Assembly: GCF_001758465.1 (NCBI RefSeq)
Contig: NZ_MJIC01000006.1
Location: 62,001 to 126,000 of the forward strand
Source of the DNA: Marisediminitalea lipolytica
GTDB taxonomy: Bacteria; Pseudomonadota; Gammaproteobacteria; Enterobacterales; Alteromonadaceae
DNA length: 64,000 nucleotides
Reading direction: 5' to 3'
The notes under the pieces are model-generated. The model worked only from the letters and a program-made list of their open reading frames with translations, ran no database searches and had not been told where the DNA came from. Positions 1-6,788 of the stretch are shown one piece after another (position 1 is the first letter of the stretch; every line of letters begins with the position of its first letter). The position numbers and the translations under genes were made by a program.

Positions 1-61
1 TGAATTAACACAACATGAAGCGCGTCTGGACCTGGTGCAAAATCCAATCTGGCGCCAGTAA
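1..61 (+). CDS. dnaQ: DNA polymerase III epsilon subunit, C-terminal end (partial)
   Basis: Only the last 19 codons lie in the window, in the frame beginning at base 2 and ending with TAA at 59-61. The tail reads HEARLDLVQ followed by WRQ, which closely matches the C-terminus of E. coli DnaQ (HEARLDLVQ...WRA), the 3'-5' proofreading exonuclease subunit of DNA polymerase III. The nearby tRNA-Asp genes support this, since dnaQ and tRNA-Asp are neighbours in E. coli. The catalytic part is outside the window, so its integrity cannot be judged. Confidence 0.8.
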   Translation, partial: ELTQHEARLDLVQNPIWRQ

Positions 62-94
62 TCCGGCGATTTTTGCCAACACAGGGCGAATTGG

Positions 95-1519
95 GTGAGT
101 AAAGCAATACTGACAATCTTAGGACTGATACTGGCCTTTTCGGTAACCGCTCAGGAGCCAGTGGACACGCCGGCGGAAAATACGGCTGCACAAAGCGAGA
201 AAGCCTCGCCAATTGAATTGATTGGCAGTGAATACGAAAACGGGATTAAGTTATTACAGAATCGTTTTCGGATTGATCACAATGTGGAAGAAGTCACTAT
301 GGTGTTCTTCCGCGAGTTTGGTTCTGCGCCGGTGGTACTGGTTCGCCCCGACGGCTCCAAAATATTTCAGAGTCAGGTAGATGGAAAAGACATCTTCTGG
401 TTCGATTCTGATACCTACGACATGATCAGCATTAAAAATCCGGTGCCCGGACCGTGGCAGGCCGTTGGTCAGATCCTGCAGGGCAGTAGAGTAATGGTGT
501 TGTCGGATATCGCTTTACATGCGGATCCTCTGCCGCCAATTTTATTTTCCGGTGAAATCCTTAAGCAAACTGCGTATCTCACCAATGGTGACAAGCCCAT
601 CGACTACAGTCAGTTTCGGGATGTGGTTGAGCTGACCATCGACTTAGTCAGTACCAATAACCCCAACTACGACAACTTTGGTGCTGATGATCACCAAATC
701 GCTACCTTTGAAGACAATGGCCGGGGTATGGACGAGGCGCCGCTGGACGGTGTGTTTACCGGCCAGTTTAACCTGAACGTGCCAGCAGGCGAGTGGCAAC
801 CTATATTCCGTGTTACCACACCCATGTTTACCCGTGAACAGGTCGATCCGCCACTGCGCCTTTATCCTAATCCGGTAAAAATTAATGTTGAGCTGGATGG
901 CGGTGGTAATGATTACCATAAACTGCTGATAGATGTTGACCGGGATTTAGTCGATATCAATACCTTACTGGTTGACGGCAAAGTGCGATACCCCAATGCC
1001 GATGTGCGTAATTTCTCGCTGACAGAGCTGGGTAGTGATACCCGCGAATATCTGATCATTGCCTATGACTACGGTATTTTCAGGGTGAAAATGACGGCTT
1101 ACGGTAAAACGGTGAACGGACGGGACTTCATTCTGGATGTGCCCGAATATACGTTTTTAGTTGCTGAACCAGAATTGCCAGAACCCGAGGTCGCAGAATC
1201 CGCTGAACAAAATACAGTAGATGAAGTGATCCCGGAAACACCCGTTGCGCCGCCAGAGCCAGAAGGCATGGATGACGATACGTTGATGATGTGGCTAATC
1301 ATTGTTAATGGCAGCATTATTGGCGTTGGCTTATTAAGCGTAGTGATTATTATTTTACTCAAACGCCGAAAATCAAAAGGCGCAGCAGCAAAGCCAGCCA
1401 AAACTAAAGCAGCTAAAGCACCAGAAAAAGCAAAAGGGACTGATGCCGCAGACGGCGGTGCAGCCAAAGCGGGTTTTCTTGGCAGTCTTTTAGGTAAGTT
1501 TAAAAAGCCTAAAGAATAA
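95..1519 (+). CDS. TIGR03503-type membrane-anchored protein of unknown function
   Basis: Encodes 474 residues from a GTG start 33 bp after dnaQ. Residues 1-19 form a signal peptide ending in VTAQ. A long non-cytoplasmic region follows, then a Pro/Glu-rich linker at about 360-395, one hydrophobic segment at about 398-423 (MMWLIIVNGSIIGVGLLSVV) and a Lys/Ala-rich cytoplasmic tail ending in KKPKE. The layout and the N-terminal region resemble the TIGR03503 family of marine gammaproteobacteria, whose function is not known. No catalytic motif is visible. The same-strand position behind dnaQ suggests it may be co-transcribed. Confidence 0.7.
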   Translation: MSKAILTILGLILAFSVTAQEPVDTPAENTAAQSEKASPIELIGSEYENGIKLLQNRFRIDHNVEEVTMVFFREFGSAPVVLVRPDGSKIFQSQVDGKDIFWFDSDTYDMISIKNPVPGPWQAVGQILQGSRVMVLSDIALHADPLPPILFSGEILKQTAYLTNGDKPIDYSQFRDVVELTIDLVSTNNPNYDNFGADDHQIATFEDNGRGMDEAPLDGVFTGQFNLNVPAGEWQPIFRVTTPMFTREQVDPPLRLYPNPVKINVELDGGGNDYHKLLIDVDRDLVDINTLLVDGKVRYPNADVRNFSLTELGSDTREYLIIAYDYGIFRVKMTAYGKTVNGRDFILDVPEYTFLVAEPELPEPEVAESAEQNTVDEVIPETPVAPPEPEGMDDDTLMMWLIIVNGSIIGVGLLSVVIIILLKRRKSKGAAAKPAKTKAAKAPEKAKGTDAADGGAAKAGFLGSLLGKFKKPKE

Positions 1520-1610
1520 CCTGTGGGCCGTGAATTTGCTGGCTTTTCAAACACTATGGCGAATTAACAGGCAAACGATTCAAAGAATGACATTTTCGTG
1601 AAAAAAAGCG

Positions 1611-1639
1611 TTGACTCACCCAAGGGGAATACGTATCAT
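1611..1639 (+). promoter_or_regulatory. Sigma70 promoter of the tRNA-Asp cluster
   Basis: A -35 hexamer TTGACT (1611-1616) and a -10 hexamer TATCAT (1634-1639) are separated by 17 bp. The bases after the -10 (CTGCGCCGC) are GC-rich, the discriminator type associated with stringent control of stable RNA promoters. The first tRNA starts about 60 bp downstream. Confidence 0.7.
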
Positions 1640-1704
1640 CTGCGCCGCAGTGAGGGACAGGGTAAAGCACTTACCAAGTATCTCGCTGAAATGATTGAAA
1701 ATGT

Positions 1705-1781
1705 GGAGCGGTAGTTCAGTTGGTTAGAATACCGGCCTGTCACGCCGGGGGTCGCGGGTTCGAGTCCCGTCCGCTCCGCCA
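1705..1781 (+). tRNA. tRNA-Asp (GTC), copy 1
   Basis: A 77-nt tRNA with acceptor stem GGAGCGG pairing CCGCTCC, D-loop AGTTGGTTAGA, anticodon loop CTGTCAC (anticodon GTC) and T-arm GGGTTCGAGTCCC. The CCA end is encoded. It is identical to the next two copies; only the spacers differ. Confidence 0.97.
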
Positions 1782-1807
1782 CTTTCAATTGTGACTAAAG
1801 GCTTTAT

Positions 1808-1884
1808 GGAGCGGTAGTTCAGTTGGTTAGAATACCGGCCTGTCACGCCGGGGGTCGCGGGTTCGAGTCCCGTCCGCTCCGCCA
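1808..1884 (+). tRNA. tRNA-Asp (GTC), copy 2
   Basis: Identical in sequence to copy 1, including the encoded CCA. It lies 26 bp after copy 1 and is probably part of the same polycistronic transcript. Confidence 0.97.
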
Positions 1885-1927
1885 TTAGCCTTATTCAAAA
1901 GCGTAAACCACACGCAGATATACCGTT

Positions 1928-2004
1928 GGAGCGGTAGTTCAGTTGGTTAGAATACCGGCCTGTCACGCCGGGGGTCGCGGGTTCGAGTCCCGTCCGCTCC
2001 GCCA
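1928..2004 (+). tRNA. tRNA-Asp (GTC), copy 3
   Basis: Identical to copies 1 and 2, 43 bp after copy 2. No clear terminator with a T-tract separates it from lolD, which starts 138 bp downstream, so some read-through is possible. Confidence 0.97.
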
Positions 2005-2142
2005 TTTCCTTGTAAGTCAGTTATTTAAAGCTCAATCCTACGGGTTTATCCACGTCTTTACCTATACCTTATTTATCCTATCGAGTACACTTGCAGACAA
2101 AACACAATGCGTTTTTGTGTCGCAAATTTTTGAGAGGACAGC

Positions 2143-2838
2143 ATGGCAGAACAGGCCGTTTTAGTTTGCCGGGACGTCACCAAAACCTATCACGATGGTA
2201 ACGATGAAGTATCGGTACTTAAAGAGGTTTCCTTTACCCTGGCCCGTGGCGAGAAAGTCGCGATTTTAGGCAGTTCCGGTTCCGGAAAAAGTACGTTATT
2301 GCATATTTTGGGCGGATTGGATAACGCCTCCGGTGGTGAGGTAGTTATTAATGGCCGCGCGCTGGCGGGGCTAAACAGTAATGAACTGGCGGCCTTACGC
2401 AATAACGAACTTGGTTTCATTTATCAGTTTCACCATTTGCTGGCGGAGTTTTCTGCGCTGGAAAATGTTGCCATGCCATTGTTGATTGCCGGGATAGCAA
2501 AAGCGGAGGCAGAACAGCGCGCAGCTGCGCTACTTGAGAAAGTTGGCTTAGGGCATCGGCTGAGTCACCAACCTGCGGCTTTGTCAGGCGGTGAGCGTCA
2601 ACGGGTTGCTATTGCCAGAGCGCTGGTGAATCAGCCTTCCATTGTGCTGGCCGATGAACCCACAGGTAACCTGGACAAAAAAACTGGCGATCAGATCTAT
2701 CAATTATTGTGTGAGCTGAGTGAACAAATGGGGACCAGCTTTATTGTGGTTACTCACGACATCGCGCTGGCTAATGCGATGGATCGGGTGCTTGAGCTTA
2801 CCGATGGGGTATTGCAAGCGCAGCGGGGTCAGCAGTGA
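2143..2838 (+). CDS. lolD: Lipoprotein-releasing ABC transporter, ATP-binding protein
   Basis: Encodes 231 residues, the usual LolD length. It supplies the ATPase of the inner-membrane complex that releases outer-membrane-directed lipoproteins to LolA. Visible motifs are Walker A GSSGSGKST near residues 43-51, the Q-loop in YQFHHLLAEF, the signature LSGGERQRVAIARAL, Walker B IVLADEPTGNLD and the switch His in VVTHD. The YQFHHLL segment is characteristic of LolD. An AGAGGA Shine-Dalgarno precedes the ATG. The downstream permease gene overlaps by 4 bp, so the two are translationally coupled. Confidence 0.95.
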   Translation: MAEQAVLVCRDVTKTYHDGNDEVSVLKEVSFTLARGEKVAILGSSGSGKSTLLHILGGLDNASGGEVVINGRALAGLNSNELAALRNNELGFIYQFHHLLAEFSALENVAMPLLIAGIAKAEAEQRAAALLEKVGLGHRLSHQPAALSGGERQRVAIARALVNQPSIVLADEPTGNLDKKTGDQIYQLLCELSEQMGTSFIVVTHDIALANAMDRVLELTDGVLQAQRGQQ

Positions 2839-4067
2839 ATTTAAGTTTGCAACTGGCCAGAAGATTCCGGCGCGGCAAAAGTAACAACCGCTACACGTCT
2901 TTCGTATCACTGAGTTCCACACTGGGCATAGGCCTTGGCTGCTTTGTGTTAATCATTCTGCTGAGCGTAATGAATGGTTTTGAACGGGAATTACGTGACA
3001 GATTGCTGGCAATAATTCCCCATGGCGAGTTATTTTCGGTCGATCAGCAGGGGATTGTTAACTGGCGTGTGTTTCGTCAGGTACTGGGTGAAGACCCTCG
3101 CATCAGGGAAGTAGAGCCCTACACTAAAATTACCGGCATGATTCAGCAGGGCAGCGAGCTAAAGGCGGTCGAGCTTACGGGAATTCAGGTTAACGCAGAA
3201 AAACCAGCGCGTTGGCAAAACGAAGTCAGCGACCAGGACTGGCGCCAGCTAAGGGCAGATCAGAATCAGGTACTGTTAGGGCAGGGAATTTTAAAAAAAC
3301 TGGGCCTCAAGCCTGGTGATAAAGTGAGTGTGGTGATCCCCGCTATTACCGACGACCTGACTTTTGCGGCACCTAAAGTACTCTATCTTACCGTTGCTGG
3401 CAGTGTTCATGTGGGCGGTGAACTGGATAATCTGATTGGCATAATGCACCTGGCAACAGCTTCAGAGCAGGCGGGTATTCGTTCTGGCGCACAGGGTTTG
3501 CGCTTTCAGTTTGTTGACCCATTTGCCGCTTATTCGATGATTAGAGAAATCGGCAACGGCTTTCCACAAGCCGTGTATATGTCTGATTGGACCCGTACTC
3601 AGGGGCACTTATACGATGATATCCGCCTCGTCAGGGTGGTGGTTTATATTGCGCTATCGCTGGTGATAGCCGTTGCCTGTTTTAACATTGTGTCGTCACT
3701 GGTAATGACCGTAAAAGAAAAACAGTCTTCTATCGCTATCCTTAAAACCATGGGAGCCACCGATAGTCAGATTCGCAAAGCCTTTGTTTATCAGGGCTTA
3801 CTCAATGGACTTACCGGGGTATTCTGGGGCACATTGATGGCAGTTTTAATTGCGCCTAACTTATCAACGATTATCGGCAAACTGGAAAACCTGCTGGGCA
3901 TTAAAGTTCTTTCCGGTGATATTTATTTTATCGATTTTCTGCCTTCTCAATTACAGCCTAGGGATGTCGTGCTAACGGTTATTGTGGCAATTGCGTTATC
4001 AGTATTGGCTACGCTTTATCCTGCCCACAAAGCTGCTGCTATTCAGCCTGCCAGGGCATTACACTGA
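2835..4067 (+). CDS. lolE: Lipoprotein-releasing ABC transporter permease (LolE-like)
   Basis: Encodes 410 residues from a GTG overlapping the lolD stop. It has a LolC/LolE/MacB-type layout: TM1 at about 25-48, a large periplasmic domain at about 50-260 and three C-terminal TM segments. The N-terminal stretch with SSTLGIGLG, MNGFERELRDR and IIPHGE resembles E. coli LolE more than LolC. No lolC lies on the other side of lolD, where the tRNAs sit. The partner may be encoded elsewhere, or this may act as a single LolF-type permease. Assignment to E rather than C or F is by motif impression. Confidence 0.85.
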   Translation: MNLSLQLARRFRRGKSNNRYTSFVSLSSTLGIGLGCFVLIILLSVMNGFERELRDRLLAIIPHGELFSVDQQGIVNWRVFRQVLGEDPRIREVEPYTKITGMIQQGSELKAVELTGIQVNAEKPARWQNEVSDQDWRQLRADQNQVLLGQGILKKLGLKPGDKVSVVIPAITDDLTFAAPKVLYLTVAGSVHVGGELDNLIGIMHLATASEQAGIRSGAQGLRFQFVDPFAAYSMIREIGNGFPQAVYMSDWTRTQGHLYDDIRLVRVVVYIALSLVIAVACFNIVSSLVMTVKEKQSSIAILKTMGATDSQIRKAFVYQGLLNGLTGVFWGTLMAVLIAPNLSTIIGKLENLLGIKVLSGDIYFIDFLPSQLQPRDVVLTVIVAIALSVLATLYPAHKAAAIQPARALH

Positions 4068-4081
4068 TTGGATTGCAAGCT

Positions 4082-4478
4082 CCCGGACAACGTCTTCGAC
4101 GATTCCGGGGGAAATGTCAATTGTGTGTTTAGAGTCGTCAGGCTTCTATGGAGATCCCGGATAACGTCTATGACGTTTCCGGGGGAAACTATTGAGCTTT
4201 GATTAGATGAGTCAGACTGTTTGGGAGATCCCGGATATCGTCTTCGACGATTCCGGGGGAAACGCCAAGGGTTTGGGTGGAGTCGTCGGACTTTTATGGA
4301 GATCCCGGATAACGTCTATGACGTTTCCGGGGAAACTATTGAGCTTTGATTAGATGAGTCAGACTGTTTGGGAGATCCCGGATATCGTCTTCGACGATTC
4401 CGGGGGAAACGCCAAGGGTTTGGGTGGAGTCGTCGGACTTTTATGGAGATCCCGGATAACGTCTATGACGTTTCCGGG
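4082..4478 (+). repeat. Array of six REP-like 28-bp imperfect palindromes, period about 74 bp
   Basis: Six same-orientation palindromes lie at 4082-4109, 4156-4183, 4230-4257, 4304-4331, 4377-4404 and 4451-4478. Each has arm CCCGGA, one bulged base (T, or C in the first), a 6-bp inner arm, a 3-nt loop, and the complementary inner arm plus TCCGGG. The inner arms alternate between AACGTC/GACGTT and ATCGTC/GACGAT, a compensatory change; the first copy (AACGTC/GACGAT) has one mismatched pair. Copies 2-6 carry GGAGAT directly upstream. Spacers of about 45 bp are also related, and a unit of 147-148 bp (two palindromes) is repeated in near-perfect tandem from 4156 to 4450. The array fills the gap between the convergent lolE and YSC84 genes. 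No transposase is nearby. Confidence 0.9.
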
Positions 4479-4504
4479 ATAACAAATAACCTAAGGGTTA
4501 TTTG

Positions 4505-5080
4505 TTAATTCAATTCTTTGTCTACCCAGAATTTGGTGCCTTTAACCGTGGCTTGCAGGGCTAAACCGCTCTCGGTCATGCTGTAAACCGTGATACTGCC
4601 CACATAACCCTCGCCGTCAACAGAAGCCCCCTTATTGCCAGCTTTAGCTGTTGCATCGGCGTTGCCGCCTGCGGTCCAGCCATGCTCGATAAAGTAATCC
4701 ATTGATGCTTTGGTATGGAAGACCATGACAATCCGATAATCCTTGGCGCCTAAACCCAGTCCAACACCACCTTCGGCCATGTTCATGTAGGTTTTTGCGC
4801 CGGTACGATTGTTATTTACCACGCCATAACCGGTGCCAGCGGCAAAAAATATCACGTTAACGTTAGCACTGCTGAATACCGCATAGCCCGCTGCATTGGC
4901 CAGCTGAGCCCGGGTATCTGGCTTTTCTCGGTACAGCCGTGACAGCGCGCTATCCTGCATGGTTAAGATAGCCTGACGTTTTTCGGCAACGGTGCCGCTG
5001 CCCATAGAAGCACAGGCGGTAAGCGCTGCTAGCATAGTTAAAGTGAAAACAGACTGAAAAAACAATTTCATACCACGCAT
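4505..5080 (-). CDS. YSC84/SYLF-domain lipoprotein
   Basis: Encodes 191 residues. An N-terminal lipoprotein signal has its lipobox LTAC at about residues 20-23, so the protein is predicted to be lipidated and exported. The rest matches the YSC84-related/SYLF family: a segment with AAGYAVFSS, GTGYGVVNNNRTG and GGVGLGLGAKDYRIVMVF, ending with a strand-rich half. SYLF domains bind lipids in eukaryotes; bacterial roles are poorly defined. An AGGATA Shine-Dalgarno supports the start at 5080. REP-like palindromes flank the gene on both sides. Confidence 0.8.
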   Translation of the reverse strand: MRGMKLFFQSVFTLTMLAALTACASMGSGTVAEKRQAILTMQDSALSRLYREKPDTRAQLANAAGYAVFSSANVNVIFFAAGTGYGVVNNNRTGAKTYMNMAEGGVGLGLGAKDYRIVMVFHTKASMDYFIEHGWTAGGNADATAKAGNKGASVDGEGYVGSITVYSMTESGLALQATVKGTKFWVDKELN

Positions 5081-5202
5081 AGCTATATCCTTAAATAAAC
5101 ATCAACAACCTGTTTATACGAAGTATTGAAGGAAAAAGAGTTTTTTATTTTTACTGCGAGGTATTAGGCGGAAGATAGTTATTGAGACAGAGATTAGAGT
5201 AT

Positions 5203-5307
5203 CCCGGATAACGCCGTTGGCGTTTCCGGGCTAAAGAAAGTGTTTAGTTTAATTGGGGTAGTCAGACTGTTATGGGGGTCCCGGATAACGCCTTTGGCGT
5301 TTCCGGG
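5203..5307 (+). repeat. Two further REP-like palindromes (copies 7 and 8)
   Basis: Copies at 5203-5230 and 5280-5307 have the same outer arms, bulged T and orientation as the array at 4082-4478, 77 bp apart. Their inner stem is AACGCC/GGCGTT, so a T-A pair of the other copies is replaced by C-G on both sides. The spacer shares AGTCAGACTGTT with the first array. They lie between the start of the YSC84 gene and the end of the symporter gene. Confidence 0.88.
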
Positions 5308-5329
5308 ACAAAGAAAGTGCTTAGGCACT

Positions 5330-6676
5330 TTATTTGTTTTGATCGAAGTGTTCGAAGTCTACTTCTTCTTGCTTTTGGCCAGCATCCGGATCGTTAAAGA
5401 TTGTTTCATCCAGCTCACCCTCGGATTTGGCAATAATGGTGGCGACGGTACAGTCACCGGTAATATTAACCGCGGTACGGGTCATATCCAGTAGACGGTC
5501 CACACCGATAATCAGTGCAATGCCTTCAACCGGCAGGTTAACCTGCTGTAGCACCATTGCCAGCATAATCAAACCAACGCCGGGTACCCCTGCGGTGCCC
5601 ACTGAAGCCAATGTGGCGGTTAGCACTACCATTACGTAATCGCCAAGAGTCAGGTCAACGCCGTACACCTGCGCTATAAACACTGTGGCAACGCCCTGCA
5701 TGATAGCGGTACCGTCCATATTTATGGTGGCGCCCAGTGGCAGAGTAAAAGAGGAAACCGATTTGCCTATACCCAGTTTATTGCGTGCCGTTTCCATTGT
5801 AACGGGCAGGGTAGCGCTGCTGCTGGAAGTACTGAATGCAAACAGGGCGGCGTCACGCATTTTACGTAACAGGATAACCGGGCTCATGCCGCTTAAGGCT
5901 TTGAGCAATACCGGGTAGGTAACCAGTGCGTGAATAACCAGCACCAGCAATACCAGGAAGAAATAGGAGAGTAGCCCGCCAATGGTCTCAAGACCGATAG
6001 TGGCGAATAATTTGGCCATTAAAACGAATACGCCGTAAGGAGCCAGGTTCATTATAATGGTAACCAAACGCATAATAACGGTGTTTAAATCTTCGAACAG
6101 CGCTGCCAGGCGTTTACCCGCATCGCCCGTCATCGCCATTGCTACACCCAGTAATACCGCAAATACGATGATCTGCAACATATTACCTTCGGCCATGGAG
6201 TTGATGGGGTTTGACGGGAACATGTTAACAATAACCTGCGATAAAGAGGGGGCTTCTTTGGCTACGTAGGTGGTTTCGCTTTGTAAATTAAGGCCTTCGC
6301 CGGGGGATACCAGTAATCCGCCAATAATGGCCAGCGATACCGCAATAGCGGTAGTCAGAATGTAAAGACCAATTGATTTTGCCCCCAGTCGGCCGAGCTT
6401 GGATGGCTCTGACAAACTGCTGGTGCCGCAAATCAGCGAGACAAAAACCAGTGGTACAACAAGCATTTTCAGACTCGAGATGAATATTTGCCCGAGGGTT
6501 GAAAATATACCTTCTACCAGAATGTTATACGTGGAAACTTCGACTGAGAATATCGAAAATCGTAAATCTCCGCTATCATCAAATAGCAATTGGAGCAACG
6601 CACCGATAATGATTCCGGCAACCATGCCGATAAATATCCGTGCAGTTAAGCTGAACTTGTGTGAAGACTGAGACAT
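5330..6676 (-). CDS. Dicarboxylate/amino acid:cation symporter (DAACS family)
   Basis: Encodes 448 residues with the hydrophobic profile of the GltP/DctA/Glt-Ph family of sodium- or proton-coupled transporters for glutamate, aspartate or C4-dicarboxylates. Diagnostic motifs are the serine-rich hairpin loop STSSSSATLPVT, the TM7 motif INMDGTAIMQG, the HP2-type loop ASVGTAGVPG and the late TM8 segment with DRLLDMTRTAVNITGD. The tail ends in an acidic, Gln-rich stretch. A good Shine-Dalgarno (AGGGAA) precedes the ATG. Substrate cannot be set from sequence; the TM8 Asp/Arg/Thr/Asn residues fit acidic substrates. Confidence 0.9.
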   Translation of the reverse strand: MSQSSHKFSLTARIFIGMVAGIIIGALLQLLFDDSGDLRFSIFSVEVSTYNILVEGIFSTLGQIFISSLKMLVVPLVFVSLICGTSSLSEPSKLGRLGAKSIGLYILTTAIAVSLAIIGGLLVSPGEGLNLQSETTYVAKEAPSLSQVIVNMFPSNPINSMAEGNMLQIIVFAVLLGVAMAMTGDAGKRLAALFEDLNTVIMRLVTIIMNLAPYGVFVLMAKLFATIGLETIGGLLSYFFLVLLVLVIHALVTYPVLLKALSGMSPVILLRKMRDAALFAFSTSSSSATLPVTMETARNKLGIGKSVSSFTLPLGATINMDGTAIMQGVATVFIAQVYGVDLTLGDYVMVVLTATLASVGTAGVPGVGLIMLAMVLQQVNLPVEGIALIIGVDRLLDMTRTAVNITGDCTVATIIAKSEGELDETIFNDPDAGQKQEEVDFEHFDQNK

Positions 6677-6788
6677 GTAAATTCCCTGAAATGTTATTTT
6701 ATTTATAGTTCTTGGTTAGTTTGCCAGATTCATAGCAGTTTTAAATACTTAAAATGACCCAATAACGGTAAAGAGGTCCGGGAAGACG

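Noticed and set aside
1943..2164. Forward ORF across the third tRNA-Asp and into lolD
   Set aside because: Its first part is the tRNA sequence itself and the rest has no known family; lolD begins within it in another frame.
4082..4478. Possible CRISPR array
   Set aside because: Repeats are regularly spaced, but the spacers are related to each other and belong to the repeated unit; the palindromes are long hairpins and no cas genes are nearby.
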